Source of the DNA: Candidatus Microgenomates bacterium
GTDB lineage: Bacteria > Patescibacteriota > Microgenomatia > UBA1406 > GWC2-37-13
Reading direction: 5' to 3'
Length of the DNA: 5,220 nucleotides
Assembly (NCBI GenBank): GCA_015491205.1
Contig: WFWI01000046.1
Span: forward strand, 1 to 5,220
Of the stretch, positions 1-5,198 are shown piece after piece. The position numbers and the translations under genes were made by a program. Within the stretch, counting starts at the first letter, position 1; every line of letters starts with the position of its first letter. A model generated the notes under the pieces. That model did no database searches, was not told the origin of the DNA, and worked only from the letters and a program-made list of their open reading frames with translations.

Positions 1-918
1 AGCTAAAACTTTTCCTTTTTTATTTTTTCTCAAAAATTTTTCTATTTCAGGAATTTCAATGTTTAAATAAAAAACCTTTTCAGGATTTATCTCCATATGC
101 CCATGGTCAGCAAAAAGCACAAAAGCGGTGTTCTCCATAAACCTTTCATACTTTTTCCAAAACAGCTTGTCCATAATTTCCAAAAAAGCAATAATTTCTG
201 CCTCAGATTGAGAAGAGGAAGGCCCGTATTCGTGATTAATGCTATCAATTTTTTCAAAATAGAGGTAAATATATTTTCTTCCTTTAACTGAGCTTAAAAT
301 TTCAAACAAGTTTGTTATTGCCTCAGGCAAAGTGGTGTAGGGAATTATGCTATCTACTCCTTTGAAAACAACTTCAGAATAAGGAGAAGGAGTAAATTCT
401 TTAAACCCAAAGGCAAAAGATTTTATTCCAGCTCTGCTTAACCTTTGATAAACTGTTTCAAAAGGAAAAAGCTCCTCAGGCTTTATCCCTTGTTTTTGCA
501 AACCTCCTCTATTTTTCTTGGGTCCAGCAATGGAAAAGAGAAGAGGAGCAATAACTTCATCAATCTTTGGCTCATAAAAAAACCACTCGTGCACTCCATG
601 CTCTCCCACTGGTAAACCTGTATTTATAGTTGTAACATGGGCAGAGGTAGTTGAAGGAAATTGAGAGGTTGCTTTTACAAACTCTCCATATTTTTGAATC
701 TTTTTCAAAAATGGGTGCTCAGAAAAACGGTTTATAAAGCGCCAACCAAAACTATCTATGAATAAAAACACTAAATTTTCCTTTTCAAAAATTTGCTTTT
801 TTGAAAGAGTTAGCCTTAGGGTATCTTTTTCTCGCAATCCAAAAAATACCTCTATAAGTTGAGGTAGATTGGAAAAACAATTACCCCTGTATTTTGGAAA
901 AACCTTTTGATAATCCAC
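1..918 (-). CDS. Alkaline phosphatase superfamily / nucleotide pyrophosphatase-phosphodiesterase-like protein, 3' end outside window
   Basis: This metal-dependent phosphoryl-transfer enzyme belongs to the alkaline phosphatase fold (type I phosphodiesterase/nucleotide pyrophosphatase branch). The window shows 306 codons from a GTG at 918 and the frame runs off the left edge. Visible metal and active-site pieces are Asp55 in FIDSFG, the nucleophile-like Thr91 in FPSTTSAHVTT (residues 87-97), Asp225 and His229 in KIDSINHEYGP, and Asp271-His272 in ADHGHM. The last metal-binding His expected in this family would lie beyond the window. No signal peptide or membrane helix is seen, so it is probably cytoplasmic. 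The GTG was chosen because the preceding in-frame stop is at 949-951, family-like sequence (DYQKVFP...NCFSNLP) starts right after it, and a promoter places the 5' end of the mRNA almost on it. A TTG at 835-837 with an upstream GAGGT is the alternative start. The substrate cannot be told from sequence. Confidence 0.88.
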   Translation of the reverse strand, partial: MDYQKVFPKYRGNCFSNLPQLIEVFFGLREKDTLRLTLSKKQIFEKENLVFLFIDSFGWRFINRFSEHPFLKKIQKYGEFVKATSQFPSTTSAHVTTINTGLPVGEHGVHEWFFYEPKIDEVIAPLLFSIAGPKKNRGGLQKQGIKPEELFPFETVYQRLSRAGIKSFAFGFKEFTPSPYSEVVFKGVDSIIPYTTLPEAITNLFEILSSVKGRKYIYLYFEKIDSINHEYGPSSSQSEAEIIAFLEIMDKLFWKKYERFMENTAFVLFADHGHMEINPEKVFYLNIEIPEIEKFLRKNKKGKVLA

Positions 919-926
919 AGAGTAAA

Positions 927-955
927 AATATACCAGAAGTTTAATAGATTAACAA
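927..955 (-). promoter_or_regulatory. Sigma70-type promoter of the phosphodiesterase-like gene
   Basis: Read on the minus strand, a -35 box TTGTTA (955-950) and a -10 box TATATT (932-927) are separated by exactly 17 nt. Only 8 nt lie between the -10 box and the GTG at 918, so transcription should begin at or within a base or two of the start codon. This would give a leaderless or nearly leaderless mRNA, which fits the absence of a Shine-Dalgarno sequence. The call comes from box matching only. Confidence 0.55.
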
Positions 956-1002
956 CAGATATGTATGACATCTCGGAGGTAGGGAACCCCCCTGCTTTCT
1001 GC

Positions 1003-1040
1003 CACCCCCGGGGTGCACAGATATGTGCACCCCGGGGGTG
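1003..1040. repeat. GC-rich inverted repeat, copy 1 (17-bp perfect stem, 4-nt loop)
   Basis: The left arm at 1003-1019 and the right arm at 1024-1040 are exact reverse complements around the loop GATA. The right arm begins the 20-mer TGTGCACCCCGGGGGTGTAC (1024-1043), which recurs exactly at 3363-3382 and, inverted, at 3389-3408 and 5199-5218. Here two units face outwards (inverted unit, loop, direct unit), and the left unit has lost its outer GTA. The element is far more G+C-rich than its surroundings, lies between two minus-strand genes, and has no adjoining T-run, so it is not an obvious terminator. It resembles REP/BIME or MITE-type intergenic elements. Confidence 0.9.
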
Positions 1041-1060
1041 TACGCACATACGATATCTAA

Positions 1061-1089
1061 ATAAAAACCCCTGCCCTGTAGGGCAGGGG
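1061..1089 (-). terminator. Intrinsic terminator of the rhodanese-DUF7282 unit
   Basis: On the minus strand, a 9-bp stem (CCCCTGCCC at 1089-1081 paired with GGGCAGGGG at 1076-1068, loop of 4) is followed at once by TTTTTAT (1067-1061). It starts 27 nt after the stop codon of the DUF7282 gene. This is a textbook factor-independent terminator and marks the end of the two-gene transcription unit. It also separates that unit from the phosphodiesterase-like gene, which has its own promoter. Confidence 0.85.
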
Positions 1090-1115
1090 AGGGGTACACT
1101 TAGCTTTTTCAACTT

Positions 1116-1658
1116 TTACTCAACCATTACCTTTTTTACCACCACCTTACCATCTGCAGTCTTTACAGGTGCGTCATCTCCGGGGAACTCATACTCGCCA
1201 TCTCCATCATCCTTGTGGAGCATTACAAAAACAGTCTCACCCTCCTTTAAAGCTCTTTTTAACATTATACTTACACCTTCCACAGAGCCTTCAACAAGCT
1301 CAGAGTTTCCTATAACTGGCCCTGGCTTTCCATCTTTTGCTTCATGCACTACTATATAACCTTTAGAGGAAAGATAGGCCTTGTCAACAACCAGCTCTTT
1401 ATCTCCAGCTTTAGCCATAACTGACTCTATAGAATCGGCCATTTCTTCCTCTCCCATCATCTCCTCCTCCATATTCTTCTCCATAGCTTGCTCTTTTTCT
1501 TCCATCTCTTGGCTCATCTCTTCCTGCATCTGCTCTTGCATCTTATCTGGGCTGGACTGGGGCATCATGCCCTTGTTTAAACTTTTAAAAAGGAGGAAAC
1601 CTCCCACAATCAAAATTACTGCTCCTAAAGCTAAATATAAAGTTTTTTGGTCTTTCAT
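1116..1658 (-). CDS. Membrane-anchored DUF7282-like protein with a Met/Glu-rich stalk
   Basis: The protein is 180 residues. Residues 7-24 form a hydrophobic membrane anchor with a short N-terminal tail. Residues 31-82 are a stalk very rich in Met, Glu and Gln, with Met at 40, 44, 48, 52, 59, 63 and 67, so one face of a helix would be a stripe of methionines. Residues 89-179 look like a DUF7282 domain: VDKAYLSSKGYIVVHEA, then PGPVIGNSELVEG, a V-x-I/L-x-L strand, a GETVFVMLHKDDGDGEYEFP core and a final beta strand. Family members are known from haloarchaea and small-genome bacteria and have no assigned reaction. The globular part should face outside. The gene follows the rhodanese gene after a 31-nt gap without a clear ribosome binding site and is followed by an intrinsic terminator. 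The stalk could be a coiled coil or a copper-type metal ligand; neither is proven. Confidence 0.85.
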   Translation of the reverse strand: MKDQKTLYLALGAVILIVGGFLLFKSLNKGMMPQSSPDKMQEQMQEEMSQEMEEKEQAMEKNMEEEMMGEEEMADSIESVMAKAGDKELVVDKAYLSSKGYIVVHEAKDGKPGPVIGNSELVEGSVEGVSIMLKRALKEGETVFVMLHKDDGDGEYEFPGDDAPVKTADGKVVVKKVMVE

Positions 1659-1689
1659 AGGCTTAAAAATAAAAACTTTTAACTAAAGT

Positions 1690-2142
1690 TTACTTTTTAA
1701 AAACAAGCTTTTCTCCCATCTCCTCCCAAGCTATCATTCCTCCCTGAACGTCATACACATTTTTAAAACCTCTTTCCCTTAGCTTTTTGAAAGCATTTGC
1801 GCTCATAGCCCCACTCCTGCAGTAAATTACAATCTTTTGATCCTTTGAAAACATTTGCTCAAACTTGTCTATATCCCTATAATCAATATTGTAATCTGTC
1901 CCTTCTATCTCACCCTCATAAGGCACGTGCACATTCACCAAAACAAAATCCTTGTTTTTCAACCACTCTTTAAGTTGCCTTGTGCTAATCAAATAATTTG
2001 CTCTTTCGCTAACAGCAGTAGAAGAAGTAGAGGATTTATTTTTATTTGAATTTCTGTTTTTCACATCAAGCCCTAATATAACTGCTAAAACAATAACTAT
2101 TCCCAAGACTACCAAATTTTTACCCTTCAAAATTTTTCCCAT
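1690..2142 (-). CDS. Membrane-anchored extracytoplasmic rhodanese-like protein
   Basis: The protein is 150 residues. Residues 9-25 form a single membrane helix, 26-48 a polar Asn/Ser/Lys/Thr linker, and 50-148 one rhodanese domain. The active-site loop CRSGAMS starts at the catalytic Cys108, which in this family carries a persulfide, and the usual C-terminal signature VQGGMIAW is at 132-139. The early motif reads VNVHVPYEGEIEGT instead of the common D-V-R form; I recall this as a recognised single-domain subfamily. The likely role is handling sulfane sulfur or thiols on the outer face of the membrane. It is the first gene of a unit with the DUF7282 protein. The ATG at 2142 lies only 7 nt after the -10 box, suggesting a leaderless message, and the promoter carries an operator-like palindrome. 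Confidence 0.92.
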   Translation of the reverse strand: MGKILKGKNLVVLGIVIVLAVILGLDVKNRNSNKNKSSTSSTAVSERANYLISTRQLKEWLKNKDFVLVNVHVPYEGEIEGTDYNIDYRDIDKFEQMFSKDQKIVIYCRSGAMSANAFKKLRERGFKNVYDVQGGMIAWEEMGEKLVFKK

Positions 2143-2150
2143 GCTCTTAA

Positions 2151-2167
2151 TACTACTTTATGTAGTA
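2151..2167. promoter_or_regulatory. Operator-like palindrome, site 1 (TACTAC-N5-GTAGTA)
   Basis: TACTAC (2151-2156) and GTAGTA (2162-2167) are exact inverted halves around TTTAT; one more A/T pair extends each arm (2150, 2168). The site lies inside the rhodanese promoter and overlaps the plus-strand TATAAT (2166-2171) of the divergent dehydrogenase gene, so it could control both directions. A second site with the same halves and the same 5-nt gap is at 5161-5177. The TACA/TGTA flavour recalls BlaI/CopY-family boxes, but the centre is one base longer than in those I know, so the regulator family is left open. Confidence 0.7.
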
Positions 2168-2171
2168 TAAT
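2166..2171 (+). promoter_or_regulatory. -10 box of the PQQ-type dehydrogenase gene
   Basis: A perfect TATAAT lies 29 nt upstream of the ATG at 2201. No good -35 box is seen 16-18 nt upstream (the sequence there reads about CTCTTA), so the promoter may be weak or need an activator. The box shares bases with the operator-like palindrome. A weak Shine-Dalgarno GAGTG (2191-2195) precedes the ATG by 5 nt, so this message, unlike the opposite one, would have a leader of roughly 20 nt. Confidence 0.5.
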
Positions 2172-2200
2172 TAGTCAAGAGGAATTTTTAGAGTGAAACT

Positions 2201-3349
2201 ATGATAAAAAAAATACTATTTTTTATACTTGGACTATCCTTTCTTACAGGCCTGTTTTTATATTTTAAAAACAAAAATTTAAAAGTAAACCCAGCTAATC
2301 AAACTTTACCTCTTCCCAGAAAACTTACAAAAGAAACAGATAAAAATGCTCCTGTACAAAAGACAGCTCCATTTGAGATAGTGGCAGAAAATTTGAAAAT
2401 CCCTTGGGAAATTGTTTTTTTACCTGATGGAAGAATTTTAGTAACCGAAAGGCCAGGAAGCGTAAAAATTTTGGAAAAAAGGAGAGTAGGGAAGAGCTAT
2501 AAAATAAAGGAGGTTCTACATTATGGAGAGGGCGGGCTTTTGGGAGCTGCTATTCACCCTGAATTTGAAAAAAACAAGTATGTTTATCTTTACTTTACCT
2601 ATAAAAAGAACGGAGAAATTTTAAACAAAGTAAACAGGTATAGATTGGAGAAGGATAAGCTTGTATTTGACAAGACGGTTATAGATGGAATTAAAGGAGC
2701 AATTTTTCATGATGGTGGAAGAATTGAGTTTGGACCTGATGGCTATCTTTACATTACAACCGGAGACGCCACACAGCCTGAGCTTTCGCAAGACCCTAAC
2801 AACCTTAATGGAAAAATCTTAAGAATAAAAGATGATGGCTCAATTCCAGAGGATAACCCTTTCAACAACCCTGTATACTCCTATGGCCACAGAAATCCAC
2901 AGGGACTTGCCTGGGATGAAAACGGACAGCTCTGGATTACAGAACACGGCCCCTCAGGCCTTCAATCAGGCTATGATGAAATAAACAAAATTGTAAAAGG
3001 AGGAAACTATGGCTGGCCTGAAATTTTAGGAGGCAAAGAAAAGCCAGGCATGATAAAACCAGTCGTCCACTCAGGGCCAGATGAAACTTGGGCACCAGCA
3101 GGCGCTGTTTTTTACAAAGGCTATATGTTTTTCGCAGGTTTGAGAGGGGAGAGCCTTTACAGATTTGACCCAAAAACAAAAAAGGTAAAAGCATTTTTCA
3201 AAGGAGAGTTTGGAAGGCTAAGGGCAGTTGTTTTAGGACCAGATAACTACCTTTATATCTCAACCAGCAACACCGACGGCAGGGGAAGACCAAGAAAAGG
3301 AGATGATAAGATAATCAAAATAAACCCAGAAGCTTTGGTTTTGGATTGA
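2201..3349 (+). CDS. Membrane-anchored PQQ-dependent sugar dehydrogenase-like beta-propeller protein (GSDH family)
   Basis: The protein is 382 residues. Residues 4-22 form an N-terminal membrane anchor or signal anchor, 23-56 a linker, and 58-376 a six-bladed propeller of the glucose/sorbosone dehydrogenase family (soluble aldose sugar dehydrogenases). Signatures in order are IPWEIVFLPDGRILVTERPG (67-86), EGGLLGAAIHP (110-120), HDGGRIEFGPDGYLYITTGD (170-189) with His170 at the place of the catalytic base, NGKILRI (203-209), YGHRNPQGLAWD (228-239) with Arg231-Asn232 expected to contact PQQ, TEHGPSG (247-253), GGNYGWPE (267-274) and RAVVLGPDNYLYISTSNTDG (341-360). The inferred reaction is oxidation of an aldose at C1 outside the cell with PQQ and calcium. 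The substrate and a real need for PQQ are not shown, and some relatives are of unknown function. It is transcribed divergently from the rhodanese unit and shares its operator region. Confidence 0.92.
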   Translation: MIKKILFFILGLSFLTGLFLYFKNKNLKVNPANQTLPLPRKLTKETDKNAPVQKTAPFEIVAENLKIPWEIVFLPDGRILVTERPGSVKILEKRRVGKSYKIKEVLHYGEGGLLGAAIHPEFEKNKYVYLYFTYKKNGEILNKVNRYRLEKDKLVFDKTVIDGIKGAIFHDGGRIEFGPDGYLYITTGDATQPELSQDPNNLNGKILRIKDDGSIPEDNPFNNPVYSYGHRNPQGLAWDENGQLWITEHGPSGLQSGYDEINKIVKGGNYGWPEILGGKEKPGMIKPVVHSGPDETWAPAGAVFYKGYMFFAGLRGESLYRFDPKTKKVKAFFKGEFGRLRAVVLGPDNYLYISTSNTDGRGRPRKGDDKIIKINPEALVLD

Positions 3350-3362
3350 TAAGACAATCTGT

Positions 3363-3408
3363 TGTGCACCCCGGGGGTGTACGAATTCGTACACCCCCGG
3401 GGTGCACA
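3363..3408. repeat. GC-rich inverted repeat, copy 2 (46-nt perfect palindrome)
   Basis: Two 23-bp arms meet without a loop at GAATTC (3383-3388). The direct unit TGTGCACCCCGGGGGTGTAC is at 3363-3382 and the inverted unit at 3389-3408, so the order (direct then inverted) is opposite to copy 1. It fills the convergent gap, 13 nt from the dehydrogenase stop and 5 nt from the stop of the CTSC membrane protein. It may terminate or stabilise both transcripts by its very strong stem, but no T-run follows on either strand, so I call it a repeat rather than an intrinsic terminator. Confidence 0.92.
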
Positions 3409-3413
3409 TAACA

Positions 3414-3959
3414 TCAAAAAGAAGCCCTACACTCATCCTTTTCCATTATTTTCTTCGAACTCAAATAAATAGAGTAGCTAAGAAAAAAAGCTCCCAAGAC
3501 TCCAAGCTCCTTTCCAGAAAAAGGCAAAACTCCTAAAAAACCAGCTGTTGTTGAAACACCCAAAACAGAGGATAAGATGACCGACCCACAAGAAGTACAC
3601 CCAACTCCCAAAACCCCAAGCAAAGCTCCAAAAAAACCTGAGCCCGACTCCTTCTTTAGCCTAACAGCCCTTTTTAAATAAAAGACCAAAAGGCTCAAAT
3701 TCAAGGCAAACAAAAAGCTCAAAACCAGAACAAGAATCCTTCCAAAAAAAGTAAAATTTGTCTGAAAAGCACCAAGGGAAAAGAAGAAAATCTTAACCTT
3801 TGAAGAGAAGCTGTAGGAAGAAAAAAGTGTTTTTGCCAAAAACCCAAGGTTTGGCAAGTAGATTGAAAAAATTAAAAAAACTATGAAGGAAAAAACAAAA
3901 AGAACAAAATACCCCCGCCTTTTTAAAACTTGTATGCTTGCAGTATAAACAACTTTCAT
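3414..3959 (-). CDS. Four-helix membrane protein with an intramembrane CTSC motif, function unknown
   Basis: The protein is 181 residues and very hydrophobic. Likely membrane helices are at 17-35, 74-95, 109-133 and 151-168. Positive clusters at 13-15, 96-103 and 169-174 put both ends inside the cell. The third helix carries GVGCTSCGSVIL (118-129), with Cys121 and Cys124 as a CxxC pair in or near the membrane, flanked by glycines and small residues. A further Cys177 lies in the C-terminal tail. I do not recognise a named family. Its start overlaps the stop of the DsbA-like gene by 4 bases (ATGA), so the two are translationally coupled. The context suggests that it exchanges electrons with the DsbA-like protein, in the way DsbB or VKOR do, or binds a metal; both are inferences. 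Confidence 0.85.
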   Translation of the reverse strand: MKVVYTASIQVLKRRGYFVLFVFSFIVFLIFSIYLPNLGFLAKTLFSSYSFSSKVKIFFFSLGAFQTNFTFFGRILVLVLSFLFALNLSLLVFYLKRAVRLKKESGSGFFGALLGVLGVGCTSCGSVILSSVLGVSTTAGFLGVLPFSGKELGVLGAFFLSYSIYLSSKKIMEKDECRASF

Positions 3960-4738
3960 TTTTTCCTGCCTGATAATTTTTTCTCAAGCTCTGCCTTTAT
4001 AACCTCTTCAAAAACCTCCTTTGGCTGAACACCTGCAAGCTTTTGCTCGCCAATCACAAAGCCTGGAGTGCCAACTATACCAAAAAGTATCCCTTCTGCC
4101 TTGTCATCATCCTGCTCTTTCTGGTATTTTACCCTGTTTTTGCGAGCATATTGGTCTATTTTCTTAGCATCCATCTTTCCCTTAAACTCCTCCCTTATCA
4201 TTTTCAAGACTGACTCATAATTTCCAAAACCTGTGTTCTCGCCATCTTGCTTTTCATACATTTTTTGGTGGAATTCAAAATAATACTGGGGATAAAGCTC
4301 ATAAACCGCCTTTCCAATCCAACCAGCTTCCTGCGAGTCCTGGCCTAAAAACTGAAAATCTTTAAAAACTATTTTCATTTTTCCTGTCTTAACATATTTT
4401 TCAATAAGCTCTGGCATAATCTTAAGCTCAAAATATCTGCACAAAGGACACTGATAATCAAACCAATAAACAAAGGTCAAAGGAGCAGACTCTTTTCCTA
4501 AAACAGGGTCAAAGGTTGTATCTACATCTTCTGCTTTGTTTCCTTTTTTCTGAATCCCTCTTATTGGAACTGATGGAAAAACTCCCCTTCCTGCAAGCTC
4601 AGGCGGTGGGGTAGGGGAGAGGGGAATGGCTTTTTTGGCAAAAAAATTATTTTTCTTTACAAAATATAATCCTCCCAAAATCAGAAAAATTACAAGGTAA
4701 TAGGCTAAAATCTTCTTGTTTAAAAAGCTCTTAAACAT
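3956..4738 (-). CDS. Membrane-anchored DsbA-like thiol-disulfide oxidoreductase (thioredoxin fold)
   Basis: The protein is 260 residues from the ATG at 4738. Residues 8-29 form a signal anchor, 30-70 a Pro-rich linker, and about 75-255 a thioredoxin fold with helical insertion of the DsbA/BdbD type. The active site is CPLC (Cys97, Cys100) in DYQCPLCRYFE, and the cis-proline loop is GTPGFVIG with Thr224-Pro225. It should form, break or rearrange disulfides in exported proteins. A TTG at 4744 would add two residues, but AGGCGG (4750-4745) stands 6 nt before the ATG and directly against the TTG, so the ATG is preferred. The start overlaps the DUF302 gene by 8 bases, and the stop overlaps the CTSC membrane protein gene by 4. 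The linker at residues 39-61 is encoded by an unusually G+C-rich patch. Confidence 0.93.
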   Translation of the reverse strand: MFKSFLNKKILAYYLVIFLILGGLYFVKKNNFFAKKAIPLSPTPPPELAGRGVFPSVPIRGIQKKGNKAEDVDTTFDPVLGKESAPLTFVYWFDYQCPLCRYFELKIMPELIEKYVKTGKMKIVFKDFQFLGQDSQEAGWIGKAVYELYPQYYFEFHQKMYEKQDGENTGFGNYESVLKMIREEFKGKMDAKKIDQYARKNRVKYQKEQDDDKAEGILFGIVGTPGFVIGEQKLAGVQPKEVFEEVIKAELEKKLSGRKK

Positions 4739-5111
4739 TATCAACCGCCTTTTTCAACTTCTCCTCAGCCTTTTCTGCTACCTCAGAAAGCTCAGGATTT
4801 TCAACAATAGAAAGCGCTTTACTTGGCAAAAGCGCTGAAACAAAAACCTCGCCCTCTTTTTCATAAACTATTACATTGCAAGGGAGTAAAAGCCCAATCT
4901 CATGCTCTGTCTGAAGCGCTTTGTAAGCCAGAGGAGGGTTGCAAGCGCCTAAAATGAGGTAGTTTTCAAAATCAACTCCTAACTTCTTTTTTAAAGTCGC
5001 TTTAACATCAATCTCTGTTAAAATGCCAAAGCCTTGCTCTTTTAAAGTTTCCTTAATTTTCTCAACAGCTTGTTGGAAAGAAAGGTTTGTTTTTTTTGTA
5101 TATCCGTACAT
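4731..5111 (-). CDS. DUF302 family protein
   Basis: The protein is 126 residues, close to the usual length of the domain, with no signal peptide or membrane helix, so probably cytoplasmic. It reads as a full DUF302 domain: TKKTNLSFQQAVEKIKETL at the start, GFGILTEIDVKATLKKKLGV (27-46), LGACNPPLAYKAL (54-66) and EIGLLLPCNVIVYE (71-84). Cys57 and Cys78 lie in the two most typical motifs. No reaction is established for the family, though it is often found next to sulfur, metal or redox genes. The C-terminal 20 residues are a charged helix. It is the first gene of an overlapping operon with the DsbA-like and CTSC membrane proteins. No clear ribosome binding site precedes the ATG, but the family's N-terminal pattern starts right there. 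Confidence 0.92.
   Translation of the reverse strand: MYGYTKKTNLSFQQAVEKIKETLKEQGFGILTEIDVKATLKKKLGVDFENYLILGACNPPLAYKALQTEHEIGLLLPCNVIVYEKEGEVFVSALLPSKALSIVENPELSEVAEKAEEKLKKAVDNV
4745..4750 (-). promoter_or_regulatory. Ribosome binding site that decides the DsbA-like start
   Basis: On the minus strand, AGGCGG lies inside the last codons of the DUF302 gene, 6 nt before the ATG at 4738. The in-frame TTG at 4744 would leave no spacing at all. This supports the ATG and a shorter overlap of 8 bases between the two genes. Confidence 0.55.
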
Positions 5112-5156
5112 AGTATTTTCAAGAAAACTTTTAACTTAAAAACTGATAATAATTTA

Positions 5157-5185
5157 AATGTACTACAAATTGTAGTATTTTGCAA
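5157..5185 (-). promoter_or_regulatory. Promoter of the DUF302-DsbA-CTSC operon
   Basis: On the minus strand, a -35-like TTGCAA (5185-5180) and a -10-like TACATT (5162-5157) are 17 nt apart. Each matches the consensus at four of six positions. The operator-like palindrome at 5161-5177 fills the spacer and enters the -10 box, the same arrangement as at the rhodanese promoter. The leader to the ATG at 5111 would be about 40 nt and A+T-rich. Confidence 0.5.
5161..5177. promoter_or_regulatory. Operator-like palindrome, site 2 (TACTAC-N5-GTAGTA)
   Basis: TACTACAA and TTGTAGTA are perfect inverted halves around a single central A. The outer six bases and the 17-bp length are the same as at 2151-2167, nearly 3 kb away, while the central five bases differ (AAATT against TTTAT). 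Conservation of halves and spacing but not of centre is what a dimeric repressor site looks like. The regulator is not encoded in the window. Confidence 0.72.
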
Positions 5186-5198
5186 GGGAAAAAGGTAA

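Larger units (their letters stand above)
2150..2178 (-). promoter_or_regulatory. Promoter of the rhodanese-DUF7282 unit
   Basis: On the minus strand, the -35 box is TTGACT (2178-2173, five of six matches), the spacer is 17 nt, and the -10 box is TAGTAT (2155-2150). The initiating ATG is 7 nt beyond the -10 box, so the predicted transcript starts at about the A of the start codon. The palindrome at 2151-2167 fills the spacer and covers most of the -10 box, so a protein bound there should block RNA polymerase. Confidence 0.68.

Noticed and set aside
97..291. Short plus-strand frame of 64 codons
   Set aside because: It is antisense to the phosphodiesterase-like gene, whose minus-strand frame carries the metal-binding motifs.
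852..1359. Open frames on both strands (852-1112 minus, 907-1359 plus) across the GC-rich hairpins, with peptides such as HPRGAHICAPRG
   Set aside because: They are translations of the inverted repeat and of the antisense of the DUF7282 gene. They overlap better-supported genes, a promoter and a terminator, and show no family pattern.
1381..2049. Plus-strand frames at 1381-1686 (Ser/Ile-rich) and 1855-2049
   Set aside because: The first is the antisense image of the Met/Glu-rich stalk and membrane anchor, and the second is antisense to the rhodanese gene. Both lack their own translation signals.
3363..3408. The 46-nt palindrome as a bidirectional intrinsic terminator
   Set aside because: The position between convergent genes fits, but no T-run follows the stem on either strand, and the same sequence occurs upstream of promoters elsewhere, so repeat is the safer call.
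2937..3987. Minus-strand frames at 2937-3194 and 3793-3987
   Set aside because: The first is antisense to the propeller protein with its conserved motifs. The second is an out-of-frame reading of the CTSC membrane protein and DsbA-like genes.
5107..5115. TACATAGTA at the DUF302 start as a third operator
   Set aside because: It lacks the TACTAC/GTAGTA halves and the 5-nt gap and overlaps the start codon; it is probably chance.
5153..5181. A plus-strand promoter (TTTAAA, 17 nt, TATTTT) leading out of the right edge
   Set aside because: Both boxes are weak matches in A+T-rich DNA and no downstream gene is visible.
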